Source: Linyphia triangularis
Taxonomy: Eukaryota; Arthropoda; Arachnida; Araneae; Linyphiidae
Direction: 5' to 3'
NCBI GenBank assembly: GCA_963978545.1
Contig: OZ021722.1
Coordinates: 107,678,942-107,742,941 of the forward strand
Length of the DNA stretch: 64,000 bases
Under the pieces are notes generated by a model that had not been told where the DNA came from, ran no database searches, and worked only from the letters and a program-made list of their open reading frames with translations. Of the stretch, positions 23,218 through 35,495 are shown piece after piece. Within the stretch, counting starts at the first letter, position 1, and every line of letters begins with the position of its first letter. Both the position numbers and the translations under genes were made by a program.

Positions 23218-23935
23218 TTAAGGTGGTCTGGGACAAAAGATTCTAAAATCTTTATTTTAGAATTATTTTTCTGAAATTTTGTATGCAGTTATGTATTATG
23301 CTTTAAAACTTAAAAAACTATTTTAAATTTTCAAATTTAAAAAAAAAAAATACTTTTTAAAAATTAAAAAACTTCAAAATTTTGATATTTTCTAAATTTG
23401 ATATATCATAAAAACTTTTTTCAATTTCACTTCATTTTTGCTTAAGATAACTTCTTATAATTCATATAGAAAATTGTCTTCATAATTTTTTAATAAAGTA
23501 ATGACAAAAAAAAAATTTAAATATTTTGTGCAAAAACTATAAATTTCATACGAAGCTTCAAAAACTTTTTTGAAAAAAGTTAAATAAAACAAACTTAATT
23601 CCTGAGGACAAATTAAAGAATATATATGAAAATTAATTGTGGAAAATTTCATTGATTTATGACTAGTAGTTTTCAAGTTATATCAATTTAAACTCAAGAA
23701 AGGGACAAAAAGCCATCACCGAGAAAAACAGTTTCAAAGTTCCAAGATAGCATGTCTGAGATACAGTTGTCATGTAACAAAAACTTAAATATTTCAAGTT
23801 CTACTAATGATAGAAACAAAAATTTTATGCCATTCTATTTAAAAATATTTGTATTATTTTTTTACAACAGTATTTTTTTTTTTTTTTTTTTTTTTTTTTG
23901 AGAACTTAAAAAATTTTTAGTCCCCGACCCCGATA
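23218..23935. mobile_element. AT-rich palindromic MITE
   Basis: Left end TTAAGGTGGTCTGGGAC; right end AGTCCCCGACCCCGAT, its diverged inverse. It contains a T-run of about 28 nt at 23872-23899. It resembles the element at 864-1595. The right TTAA is not preserved. Confidence 0.5.
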
Positions 23936-23999
23936 TCAAAATCGCAAATTGAAGTAATGCACATTCTAACACTCTTATCTCACATTAAAGTAATTAAGA

Positions 24000-24400
24000 T
24001 TTTTTGGTGGGGCTGTGACTATCACTAAAAGGTCACTTTTACAGAATACTTATAAACCAACTTGCCATCATTCAATCGCGCTAAAATAGCATTTAACGGA
24101 TAATTGAAGAAACTCTTTCCTGTTGCCAAAAATGTTTTAGTAAATAAATACTAAAATTGTTTTAATCAGAATAAATAAAAGATATGTGGATGTGAATGGG
24201 TAAATTCCCATCATTTTTAATGAATAAATTTTGAAAAGCAGTTTACCGCATATTTTGGGGATAGAGATGTTTTTATTAGTCAAAATTATCGATGCAAACA
24301 CCAAGCATACGCTGACAACGGAAACGACGTTATGTTAGGGAATTTACAAATTGGCAATGCATATAAGAGATTTATATTAAAAAAAAAAAAATGGGGTTAT
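24000..24400 (+). repeat. R3 dispersed repeat copy
   Basis: It starts near GGGGCTGTGACTATCACTAA and runs collinear with the copy downstream of receptor 2 (about 30510-30890), so its insertion probably predates that duplication. Confidence 0.65.
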
Positions 24401-24819
24401 ACTATTTATCGACTAAGCATGCAAAATGTTAACGCCCTCTTTAATGTTCCATGTCTATAAAACCCATAATAAAGAATTTTTACAGATAATTTTCTCATAT
24501 GTTCTTGGTATCTTTCAATTGATAATTAAAATGTATTTTTGCTGTTTTATTCTCATAACTATTTTTTTGAACCACACAATGCTAAATGGCATTACCATCC
24601 ACTTTCCCTTTTTACAAATTTTGTCTTTCATTGCCGATGAAATTTATTGCTGATAAAACCTAATATGTAGTTTGAATTATAGTTGTTTAATAAACATCGC
24701 ACATTTAAATTACAAAAATATACAGACTTTTATTTAAAAAAAAAATGCTAATAATTCTGCTGTGATTTTTAAATTTTGCCACACCGTATTTTTTTCCTCC
24801 AACTCAATAGTTTTTACAT

Positions 24820-25296
24820 CTTTTCTACATTTTCGGTACATGTATAGGTACATGTATCCCATGTACATGTATCGGACTTTTCGACTACGATCTGGAAAGT
24901 TCTCCAAATTTCTCTCTCTGGAAGTTTCGCGAAGATTCACCACTCCTATATAAAGACGGTCGTAAGTAGGGTTGTCAGTAGTTAACTGATTTTGAGTCAC
25001 TGAGTTAGTTGTTAGCTGAGTCCGTTAGTTGACTGGAATTACTGAGTCTCAGTGAGCATTCCGAGTAGTTCTAAAGCGAACTGTATTGCATTGTCTTTTG
25101 CGGCGATTTAGCAGTTGTGTTGTCAAGTTTTTAACTGATGTTTTCTGCTCTATTGTTGTGAAAAGAGCTGTATTGTGTCTACTAGAACCAGAAGTTCTGG
25201 AACTGTAAGAGAATCTGTGAAGAATTATATTGGAATAAATTTCTGCAAGTTTTGATCTGCTTTGGCTTCAAATATTTCGAACCCGTCCACGCAACA
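24820..25296 (+). mobile_element. Truncated LTR, same family as the solo LTR at 15.6 kb
   Basis: From ACATTTTCGGTACATGTATA to CCACGCAACA it matches the 3' two-thirds of the solo LTR, including TATATAAAG and GCGAACTGTATTGCATTGTC. The 5' part is missing or replaced. Confidence 0.8.
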
Positions 25297-25710
25297 ATAT
25301 TAAATTCAATTTAGTCTTATTATGTCCTATATTCTTTTCAAAATGAATTATGTATTTTAACGAATGATTATTTTAAAATTAATTATTCTCTATTGTATTC
25401 TACAAATTCCGTGTCTTCTGTTATGTTATTCATCAAATTATTTCTTTGTATTAAGTATTCAAATTCTATTTATATAAACGTATATTTTTTTACACTATCA
25501 ATCCTGTTGGGCCTTGAGCCTGTTGGTCTTAAAATTTGTATTTATTTGTAATGAATTTGTACTGAGAAAATGTATAATTTTAGCATCTGCACATTGTAGT
25601 GATAAGCTTATATAATGGCTATGTACTTCTATCTGTCTTATCGCAGTGAATATTCTCATCCATAAATACAAATTGGCTCCTACTTTCGTTGACTCTTATG
25701 TTACTTAGAT
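25297..25710. other. AT-rich intergenic
   Basis: No gene or recognised element. Confidence 0.5.
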
Positions 25711-25714
25711 CCCC

Positions 25715-25985
25715 TCTGAGCGTCAAGGGAATGGGCGAAATTATACAGTTGTTTTCCCTGCAATAATTTTTAAATTTTATTTCTGATCCAAATATATAAT
25801 TTTTTTTAATTATTTTTTATTTATTTTGTTTTAAGTAGGTTTTAAACTATCATCCTAATAAAAAGATTTAAAAAAGATTTTATTTTACATTTTATTTATA
25901 AATTTAAAAAGGTTGTGTATTGCTGGAAAAACTGAAGATCAAATGACGGATATATACGCCCGTGACCCTCAGAAGGTTAGATCAG
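25715..25985. mobile_element. MITE family E, copy 1
   Basis: CTGAGCGTCAAGGGAATGGG at the left pairs with CCCGTGACCCTCAGAAGG at the right. It is near-identical in layout to about 38998-39258, where it is inserted inside an R3 repeat. About 260 bp, non-coding. Confidence 0.6.
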
Positions 25986-26189
25986 TAACTTACTGGAGAT
26001 TTGTGAAAATAATTATCGAGAAAGCTATTCACAAACTCAGGAATTTGATGAGTTTTTAAATTTGTATAAAAGTATGAAAATTAAAAATGATAAATTAAGT
26101 CAATTAATTTCAAAATTCAAGGAATTGTCTAGTGTTGTGTTGGATTAAATGTTGTGCAACGTTTCACACCATGAATAGGTATACTTTAT

Positions 26190-26810
26190 ACAAGGTGTAC
26201 AGCGGACACCCTGTAGTTATTATACCTATAATTACACTAGTTAGTATCTATAATTATACTAATTAACTAGTAGTTATTATACCTATAATTATACTAGTTA
26301 CACCCCTAGTTATTATACCTATAAGGTCTCCCTGATTTTAAAATTAAATTACTAAAAAACAAAGATCGATAAAAGAATGAAACAAAAAGTAAAGCTATTT
26401 TGAAAGCTGTAAAAATCTTTCACTAAATGTTTCAAAAATAGTTTAAAATGTTGCCAACAGGTGGCGCTGTACACTTTAGTTCTTATGAATAAAGAGTGCT
26501 TTGAAACTCAGAGTGATCAATCTTCAGACAGTTCCACTGCTTAAATGTGAAAAGAAATTAGAGTGATTGCAACGAGTGATTGCAGAGGACAAATTTATAA
26601 AACTTTTTTGCATATATTACAAATTTATAACGTTTCTAGAAGTTTCCAATTACAGCGGCATCTGTTGACGACAATTGTAACTAATTTTGAAATTTCTGTT
26701 TCGGGATTTTACCAGCTTTCTAATTAACTCTACTTTTTGTTTCATTCTTCTATCGATTTTTGTTTTTCAGTTATTTAATCTTAAAATCAGGGAGTCTTTC
26801 ATTAGAAACC
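26190..26810. mobile_element. Palindromic MITE family M2, copy 1
   Basis: The arms share the phrase AATGAAACAAAAAGTAAAG and its complement CTTTACTTTTTGTTTCATTC, and the mirrored phrase TTGCCAACAGGTGGCGCTGT. A small tandem repeat (TAGTTATTATACCTATAATT, about three times) at 26213-26325 has expanded inside the left end. Other copies: 57598-58050, and half a copy at 27215-27480. Confidence 0.7.
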
Positions 26811-26893
26811 CTTTATTTAACTCCCTGTGGGGGCAAGACCCGGCCATTGTTTAATCTTACACCGAATTTCAAATTTGTAATAATTGTTAATGT

Positions 26894-26934
<41 letters not shown>

Positions 26935-27214
26935 TTAATGTTTAAAATAATTAATGTTGTTCGCAAAATTGTAAGTGTTAAACTTCAATATAATTTATTT
27001 ATTTTTTCCAAAAAAAAAATAATAATAATAATTTTAAATTTTAAATTTACAATTATAAATGCAATTCAATTAAAGAACCGTTTTTCTTATTATTTCTAAA
27101 TGCGAATAAGCTTCAAATAAAATTGATAATTTATCCCTTCTTAACATAAAAATAAGTAAATTTCTAATACCTAAATATAGTTATATATACCTAAATGTAA
27201 TTATATCGTATGAT

Positions 27215-27480
27215 AAATTGTTAAAAGCAGGTACAGAGTCGTTGCAATGTTAACTTCCTTTCTCATTTAAACTATGGAACTGTCTGAATACTGAGAGCTC
27301 TGAGCTTCAAAGCACTCTTTATTCATAAGAACAACAGTGTACGATGCCACCTCTTTTTAACACTTGTAACTAATTTTAAAAATTTAATATAAGATTTTTA
27401 CAGCTTTCAAAATAACTATACTTTTGGTTCCATTATTTTATCGATCTTCAGCTAACTTTTGACTTCAACACTAGCAAGAA
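27215..27480. mobile_element. MITE family M2, half copy
   Basis: Matches the right half of the 57.6-kb copy (GAGCTTCAAAGCA to TATCGATC). Confidence 0.6.
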
Positions 27481-27489
27481 AAAGTTTTA

Positions 27490-29237
27490 TTAAAGCTTCA
27501 AAGCTTTCACGACTTTTCATTTAATTTTCTATTTCCATTGTTGCTGTGGGGCCCTTGTTCTAGATAAAATTTCGAACTTAATTTTTGCATTCCATCAAAT
27601 AGATATCATTAACGTATTATAAGTCAAATCTGTGTAAAAGACATCAGCGTTTTGTCACGTAGAGATCTTCAATTTGATACACAGAGTGACCGAAAAACTT
27701 TTGTACGAGGTTAGCTTTTTTTTACTGTTATTGATAAGAAATCAAAATATATTGAGAAAATGCTTAAATTATAGTTCAGAATCAAAAAAAAAAAAAAATA
27801 TTTCCATGAATAATAATTTATTTTTAAATTTATACTTACATTTTTATGCTTACTCTATATGGTAAAAAAAAGCAAACTTCAAAGGTGTTTGAGGTCAATC
27901 AACATCATTGCCAAAGAAAACTATATTTTTAGAATTAATTGAAATATAACGCATTCAGAAATTGCCTTAGACTACTGTTTAAAAACTAAGAGCTCTACAA
28001 TCAATTTAATTATATTATTGGAGCAGTAACTCATCCAAACAGGCAACCTATATAACCATCTCTCTTCGATGTTGTGTAGGACCTAATTGGTTAATTTGAT
28101 TGTAAAATGATTAATTAATAACTGTAGATGATAAATTAATAATGTGTGTATGTACATTCTTTGCACTCTCATTAAAATAAATAAGAAATTAGTTTTCTTC
28201 TTTACGTACGTTGGGCTTTGTCTGGGGAGTATTTTTCTATATCTTCTTCAAATTACAACAATAGAGACACAATTTCCAAAAAAAAAGGCAATAACTTTAA
28301 CAGGTTTTGCTCTCTGCTGTTATTGAATATATTTCACAAACACGCCTCTTTAGTGAGTTGGATATCTAATGATGTTTGTGGATCAAAATTAATCTACTTA
28401 AGATATCATAAGCTTCAATTGAAATTATTTTCACAAAGAAATAAAATCCTTAACTGCTTGTTGAAAAAATAATCAATCGACTGGTATTCGATTTCGTTTC
28501 TGGAACTGACTGAATTATATTAAAAGGGATTTTAAGTATCAAAGGTTTTTAACCTAAAAGACTTCATTATGTTAAGTTGAAAAATTGTTGTTTTCTATGT
28601 TTTTTTTACCATAGGAACAGGCATTTAATTTATCTCCTCTAAAAAAATTGCACTATATTTGTTGAACTTTAGAGCGATTCTGGTTGAACATTGCAACTAT
28701 ATTAGTTACAAAAATAGAACCCGATATTGATTGAACCAGTGAAAAAAGACTAATTAGCTTTTTTTCTTTTAAAGTATGTGCAAAGAAGACTTACAAGCCA
28801 CTTTTGTCATTAGCACTAAAAACAAACAAATCAAACCGAAAATGGATGATATTCAGTTAAAATAAAATGTTCTCGGACTCTATAAAAGTATCTGAATCGT
28901 CGAGCAGAAAACATCCTAAGAGATAAAAAAATAGATTTTTCTTCTCAATAAGTCTATTCTATTCTTGAAAACAATCAACATTCTAAACAAAAACGTTGCC
29001 AACATTTCTTGGTCAATTCGCTAATTTTATTTCGAAACTTAAGTTATTAAATTTACTTTATTCATTATAAATAGAGAAAAACTTTCATTAAATTTCTTGT
29101 TTTCAATCACCACAACTTTTCTGGAGCAACATCTTCTTTTACACCATGGCTGTACCTTTCCTTCTTTTGTAAACCCTTTTCTGGAACAGATTAACTTTAA
29201 AACTGATAGCATAGATGCGCTCCTTTTGAACTACAAA
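27490..29237. other. 5' flank of receptor gene 2
   Basis: Collinear with 22.6-23.2 kb and with 15.5-18.3 kb. It contains the single leader unit GGCTGTACCTTTCCTTC at about 29144. No gene. An open frame extends upstream of the receptor ATG to a TTG at 29097, but it is unlikely to be used. Confidence 0.7.
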
Positions 29238-30320
29238 ATGAATCGAAAAATTTATTTCTATAAAGTTCTACTTTGGACAGGAATCATCTCTCATATTAGA
29301 GAGCGACGTGAAAGACTAAGCATGTTGTTAGTTTTCCGTGCCATGATATATGTTGTGGTTGTAGAGAGATGTACAGCTTTATTTTGGACAGACGATTTCA
29401 ATATCCGGACCTTGAAACTTGAAATCATTTTCATTAGCCCCTATCTTCTGATTATTTTTGCATGGCACTTCATCCGTCGCAGAAGAAAACAACTGAACCA
29501 TCTCCTTTCCAATCTCGAAAAGATTCAACCCACGACCAACTCATGGGTGGTGACTGTCTGCTTGGTCTGGATTTTGATTCTATCCGTTTTTTTAACTTTA
29601 ATTATGATTAAGTCTATTACAGCTTTAGATGAAGTATTCCTGTGGGGATTAGAAATGGAATCTGTATACACAAGGACTATAATTACTTTCACGAAGAGGA
29701 TTTCGGAGGTTGCCGTCTACCCTACCATCTCCAATCTCATATTGATGCTGTACATCTCACTGTGTTTTCGCTGCTGCAAAGCCTTGAAGACCCTCACCAA
29801 AGAAATTGAAAACTGTCCGCCACAATTTTTCACTGCGGCCAAACAAGTGGATATCCTGTCGCGAGAACTGGATATCGAAGACGTTTTGGACAATATCCAG
29901 AATGTGTTTTCAGCGCCTACTTTCTTCATATTCATCGCGAATTTCAGCATGTGCAGCGAATTTGTAGGAAACGCTGTGTCTGGATATATACCGTTGATGA
30001 GGCTCAGTGACAGATTACAACTTTCACTCAGTTTTATCAATTCAATGTCTTACGTGGTCGCGAATCTCTGGTATGCAGGTGGTATTCCTAAAGCGATGGA
30101 CAAGTTCAAGTTCGAGTTCGAGTTCGAAATGCAACAACGAATGCTCGCCGTCTGTTCTTCGGAGGAGTCCCATTATGAACGAAGATTGTATGAAAGGCCA
30201 AACATTGTTCTGTCTGGATGTGACATTCTGCACTATACAAGAAACTCCATTTTGGGTTTCGTGGGTACTTTAATCACCTATACTGTTCTTGTTCTTAATA
30301 GTCATGTGGATGAAAACTAA
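29238..30320 (+). CDS. Gustatory receptor-like seven-transmembrane protein 2
   Basis: An intronless 360-aa protein. The start at 29238 (MNRKIYFYKVL) is the first ATG in the frame and aligns with receptor 1. Seven hydrophobic segments lie at about residues 29-49, 64-80, 102-124, 161-181, 226-248, 257-278 and 339-357. The C-terminal signature is GTLITYTVLVLNS, again NS in place of QF. The loop before the last segment differs from receptor 1: KFEFEFEMQQ against KFEFSKKIQQ. Shared residues run from the N-terminus to near the stop, and both frames are open, so both copies look functional. Divergence is spread along the protein and strongest in the third segment and following loop. Confidence 0.88.
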   Translation: MNRKIYFYKVLLWTGIISHIRERRERLSMLLVFRAMIYVVVVERCTALFWTDDFNIRTLKLEIIFISPYLLIIFAWHFIRRRRKQLNHLLSNLEKIQPTTNSWVVTVCLVWILILSVFLTLIMIKSITALDEVFLWGLEMESVYTRTIITFTKRISEVAVYPTISNLILMLYISLCFRCCKALKTLTKEIENCPPQFFTAAKQVDILSRELDIEDVLDNIQNVFSAPTFFIFIANFSMCSEFVGNAVSGYIPLMRLSDRLQLSLSFINSMSYVVANLWYAGGIPKAMDKFKFEFEFEMQQRMLAVCSSEESHYERRLYERPNIVLSGCDILHYTRNSILGFVGTLITYTVLVLNSHVDEN

Positions 30321-30369
30321 GATATACTGCTAAGAAATGTAATTTGGCGTGCAACAAACGTCTTTTTAA

Positions 30370-30808
30370 ATCCTTTATATTAACTTCGATTTTGTTTGTC
30401 GAAGGGAGAGGAATCTGGGGAGGCCTAATTTACTCCCTTGCCATTCATCCAATGCAACAGAAACTTGGTAGATTGATTCGATGTTGATGAGAATACATTC
30501 TATCAAATTTTGAGGGCTGTGACTATCACTAAAAGGTCGTTTTTACGAAATATTAATAAACCAACTTGCCGTCATTCAATCAAGTTTAAATGGCATTTAA
30601 CGGAACGTTGAAGAAACTCTTTCCCATTGCCGAAATTTTTTTTAATTAATAAATAATAAAATTACTTTAATCATAATAAATAAATGATATTTGTATTTGA
30701 GAGCATAAATTAATTTTTAATAAGCAAATTTTGAATCGTAGTTGTCCACACATTTTGCTGATAAAAATGTTTTTGATATCGGTTCTGTGTTAATGAATAT
30801 AATGCATA

Positions 30809-30843
<35 letters not shown>

Positions 30844-30890
30844 AACTCTATATTTATGGGACTATTATTTGTCGACTATCAATGCAAAAT
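30370..30890 (+). repeat. R3 dispersed repeat copy with (TA)n
   Basis: It begins near TTTATATTAACTTCGATTTT and carries CTTGCCATTCATCCAATGCA and ATCACTAAAAGGTCG. It includes a (TA)n tract at 30804-30832. After 30868 the receptor 3' flank resumes (TTGTCGACTATCAATGC, compare 20078). Confidence 0.7.
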
Positions 30891-31430
30891 GTTATAATCA
30901 TTTCTTAAAGTTATTAAGATTTCAAGAAGGTATATGACAAAATAAATTAAGGTTAAAATTTCAGGTACGGTACGAATGCTACGCCAAGGTGATATTCGCC
31001 AACAAATGCCATGCCCCGCCATTTCTTAATAACAAGTGAAGGGCCTATGGTTGCAATAATATGGCGCGCTTTTATACAAACAGTTCTTCGCGCAGAATCC
31101 GTACAGTACTTGGAAGCTTTGCCGAAATTAACCTGTGACTTACTTTGACTTCAACTTGGGAATATGTTTAGTTCAATGCATTATCATAACAAAATGTTAT
31201 GTAAAACAAAAATCAAAATTCATCCACGACAAAATACGATCGACCTCTCCTATGCATTACAAGGCTTTAAATATTCAAATATTGCTGTTAAAATTTAAAT
31301 TACGAATCTACACCAGATGAAAGCGAGTTAAAATTGCATCGAATCTTCCATAGCAACAAACAAATTGTATAGGCTCAGTTGAAAAAGTGTACGTAACACT
31401 TCTATCAAAACTTTAAACAGATAAGCCCAA
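30891..31430. other. Intergenic, nothing recognised
   Basis: A more balanced-composition patch (30963-31140) contains GGTACGGTACGAATGC and its approximate inverse GAATCCGTACAGTACT. No gene. Confidence 0.4.
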
Positions 31431-31439
31431 ACTTCTTTG

Positions 31440-32150
<711 letters not shown>

Positions 32151-32338
32151 TAAATTAATAAAAACGGTAAATGGCACAAATCCACGTCAGTATTATAGTG
32201 TAATTGAAAGTTGTGCGATGTTCAACTATCCCTAGTTTAAATGACATAGATTAGACTGGATTTTCACCATGCAAGGAGTCAATTACGTAGGTGCTCCTTT
32301 TGTAAATAATATCTTCTGTATACATATATTATGTAACT

Positions 32339-33346
32339 CTCTAAATTTCATCTTAATATTCCCTAAAGTAACTAAGCCATCAATGAATGTTTTTAATTAT
32401 TTGAAGTCTGCTTTTTAATTTTCCTTTCAGCAAGCACGTTTATTTCATCCACATTTTGCACATTATTTCTCCGGAGCAAAACAGAAGACATAATCTGTAA
32501 AAAGTTCTCTAAATTTCATCTTAATATTCCCTAAAGTAACTAAGCCATCAATGAATGTTTTTAATTATTTGAAGTCTGCGTTTTAATTTTCCTTTCAGCA
32601 AGCACGTTTATTTCATCCACATTTTGCACATTATTTCTCCGGAGCAAAACAGAAGACATAATCTGTAAAAAGTTCTCTAAATTTCATCTTAATATTCCCT
32701 AAAGTAACTAAGCCATCAATGAATGTTTTTAATTATTTGAAGTCTGCGTTTTAATTTTCCTTTCAGCAAGCACGTTTATTTCATCCACATTTTGCACATT
32801 ATTTCTCCGGAGCAAAACAGAAGACATAATCTGTAAAAAGTTCTCTAAATTTCATCTTAATATTCCCTAAAGTAACTAAGCCATCAATGAATGTTTTTAA
32901 TTATTTGAAGTCTGCGTTTTAATTTTCCTTTCAGCAAGCACGTTTATTTCATCCACATTTTGCACATTATTTCTCCGGAGCAAAACAGAAGACATAATCT
33001 GTAAAAAGTTCTCTAAATTTCATCTTAATATTCCCTAAAGTAACTAAGCCATCAATGAATGTTTTTAATTATTTGAAGTCTGCGTTTTAATTTTCCTTTC
33101 AGCAAGCACGTTTATTTCATCCACATTTTGCACATTATTTCTCCGGAGCAAAACAGAAGACATAATCTGTAAAAAGTTCTCTAAATTTCATCTTAATATT
33201 CCCTAAAGTAACTAAGCCATCAATGAATGTTTTTAATTATTTGAAGTCTGCGTTTTAATCTTCCTTTCAGCAAGCACGTTTATTTCATCCACATTTTGCA
33301 CATTATTTCTCCGGAGCAAAACAGAAGACATAATCTGTAAAAAGTT
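32339..33346 (+). repeat. 168-bp tandem array, six copies
   Basis: Units start with CTCTAAATTT at 32339, 32507, 32675, 32843, 33011 and 33179: an exact 168-bp period with almost no differences. Each unit contains a polypyrimidine-CAG acceptor-like site (TTTTCCTTTCAG) and, 66 nt later, a donor-like GTAAAAAGTT. The 66-nt block between is open in two of three frames. Confidence 0.95.
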
Positions 33347-33349
33347 CAA

Positions 33350-34210
33350 TGAAAGAATCATTAAGCTAGAGGTGTGGAACATCTCACCACTTCCAATTAC
33401 ACTATAATGCTGTCATGGATTTGTGTCATATCTACCATTTGTATATTTTCATCATTCATTTAGGGGAAATGGCCAGTTTGGCGATATTTTTGGCAATAAC
33501 TCTTGTACGGTTAAAAAAAAAAAAAACGCACATTTTGGCTATATACTTTTCGATAGTCCTTATATTATCGCCGACCAAACGGTATAGTGGTTAGAGTGCT
33601 AGCTTCTAGACTGCGAGGTTGCGGGTTCGGGACCCGTGCTAGGCATGGGTGTTTGTAAATGTATGTTGGCTTGTCAAATGACGAATGTTTCGGCGCATTA
33701 TAGCCCTTGTGTTGCTGACGGCGCCAGATAACCAACCAACCAGCCTTATATTATCCTTTATTATAAGCTAAACTGAGGGGATAAGAAAAAACGATCGTTG
33801 ATGAGGTATGCTCAAGGAGAGAGAACTCTGTGTTGAAGGCATTCGTTTTTCAACTTTTTACGCCATTAGAGCATTTTTACGGGAATTTTGGAGGTGGGGG
33901 GTGTTTAGAACACCTTAAGAGGCATTACCATAGCAATTTTGGACAAAATCGTTCGAGTCGTTTTTTAGCAATTACTGAAAACATGATTTTTTTAATATCA
34001 GCTACTTTATGCAAAAGCGTGATTTTGACGAAAACCTTAATGGCAGCTCCCTGTGCCCTCACCAACCCGCTCACCAAACGTTGACCACAGACACACACAC
34101 AGAGACATACATTTTTTCTAGATCACTTTTTTGAAATCAGAATGTTTCAAAACGTGGAGAAATGCAATATATATTTTTTTTTTTTTTGGAACAAATACTA
34201 TACCTTCATT
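33350..34210 (+). mobile_element. Family D element, copy 2, split by a SINE
   Basis: Collinear with 46.87-47.6 kb: AGGTGTGGAACATCTCA, GGCCAGTTTGGCG, ACGGGAATTTTGGAGGTGGG, TTTTGACGAAAACCTTAATG. The SINE at 33570-33743 interrupts it. Confidence 0.65.
33570..33743 (+). mobile_element. tRNA-derived SINE, full-length copy
   Basis: A tRNA-like head (ACGGTATAGTGGTTAGAGTG as box A region, GCGGGTTCGGGACCCG as box B) is followed by a unique body (TGTTGGCTTGTCAAATGACG to GACGGCGCCAGATAA) and a short (AACC)n tail. The 12-bp duplication CCTTATATTATC flanks it at 33558-33569 and 33744-33755. Confidence 0.92.
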
Positions 34211-35200
34211 GCCCTATGTATACATATGGGTAATTGAAAGTAAAAAACCTTTTAAACTTACTTCAGTAATTATTCCCTTTGACACCTTTGCTTTTTAAAA
34301 CAAAAAGTAATTTATTTATTTTTATTTGAAGATGAAAATTCGTATAAAAACTCTGAAATTGTTATCTTTTTCATTACATTCCCCATCCAAACCCATCAAT
34401 TTCCATAAAAATAACCTTTTTCTACAGTCTAATTTTTTTGACAAACAGTAGTTGACGTAATTTTATTTAATCAAGAATGAGGCTAAGGATATATTTTTAG
34501 CTGCACTTTATATTTCGTAAAATAGAAAGAAAAAAAATAGTAATCCTACGAAGATATATCATTTAACAATTGAGGACTGGAAATGGAAAACGACCCAAGT
34601 TCAAAAAAGAACAACTTTCTGGAGAATGAAAAACCCTTACATTGGTACTTAAATCTATTTCTAAGAACGGAATTGAATTTGAACTATTGCTACCGGAGTT
34701 GCACTTAAAGCGTTCTCCATATTGTTTAGCTTAGTCTTGAAAACTTTTTTCCGTAAAAAAAAAAAAGATTTTAGATTTTTTTGGTACTCAGGTCGTTTTC
34801 CATTCCTAGTCTTCAATTTGTTAGCAATGGAAATAAATTTAAAAAATAATATTAAAAAAAGCTTCTAAAGCTTTTGGATTTTTTGTAGTTTTTTCCCATA
34901 ACTTATTCAATGCTCAGAAATATTTTTTTAGAATAAACCACTAATTCCAGAAAACTTTTATATTTCTACTTATTATATATACATTTTATATCACTATTTG
35001 CATTACTACTTTTATTTGCTACTTATAGTTATATATATTTCACATTTGTATACATTTTGTTCATGAGTACCCCGATTGCAAAATCAGGGTTTGGTAATTC
35101 TAGAAATTTTGAAGGAAAGACGAAAAACACTTTTGTTTTCATTGGGTTCTAATCAATTCATTAATTCCCCCAAATTATTATAGTATCGGAGGACTAGGAG
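34211..35200. other. AT-rich intergenic with a short foldback
   Basis: About 34563-34600 (GAGGACTGGAAATGGAAAAC) is mirrored at 34785-34822 (GTTTTCCATTCCTAGTCTTC), giving a roughly 260-bp palindrome. Otherwise no gene or element was recognised. Confidence 0.5.
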
Positions 35201-35216
35201 TACTATAGTATCGCTA

Positions 35217-35330
35217 TAACCCACTTAATGGCTGTGCTTTTAGCACTCTGACCTAGCATGCTAAAGATGCTAATTTCGAACCCTGGATTAGGCAAGACAC
35301 ATGTGTATTGGTTAAGCTGTAAGTTTTAAT
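35217..35330 (+). mobile_element. Possible second tRNA-derived SINE head
   Basis: TGGCTGTGCTTTTAGCAC resembles a D-arm/box A region, and 40 nt on TTTCGAACCCTGG resembles box B. No body, tail or duplication was resolved. Confidence 0.3.
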
Positions 35331-35454
35331 TTTATTAAATGTTATTGTGCCCAAATATGGGTCAGTGTGAGTACAAATTAACAAAAACTGTATCGCAATA
35401 TTTTGTATGGCAAGTTTGCGAGGTGGAATTCTGAAGTAATGGTCTGAACTCTTT

Positions 35455-35495
<41 letters not shown>

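Larger units (their letters stand above)
22400..24740 (+). pseudogene. Third receptor duplication block with the gene deleted
   Basis: 22.4-23.2 kb is collinear with 27.1-28.1 kb, upstream of receptor 2, e.g. GTCACGTAAAGATCTT against GTCACGTAGAGATCTT. 23.94-23.99 kb continues that flank after a MITE. 24.4-24.74 kb matches the sequence downstream of receptor 1 at 20.28-20.54 kb. The proximal 5' flank and the whole coding region expected between them are missing, replaced by R3 repeat sequence that also follows receptor 2. I infer a receptor copy lost by deletion. Confidence 0.6.

Noticed and set aside
29097..29237. 47-residue N-terminal extension of receptor 2
   Set aside because: It has no ATG (opens at TTG) and corresponds to non-coding leader in receptor 1.
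32339..33346. CRISPR-like array
   Set aside because: Whole 168-bp units repeat without unique spacers, and the genome is eukaryotic.
33570..33660. Possible true tRNA gene
   Set aside because: Box A and box B are present, but the same head plus body and tail recurs at five sites with target duplications, so it is a SINE head.
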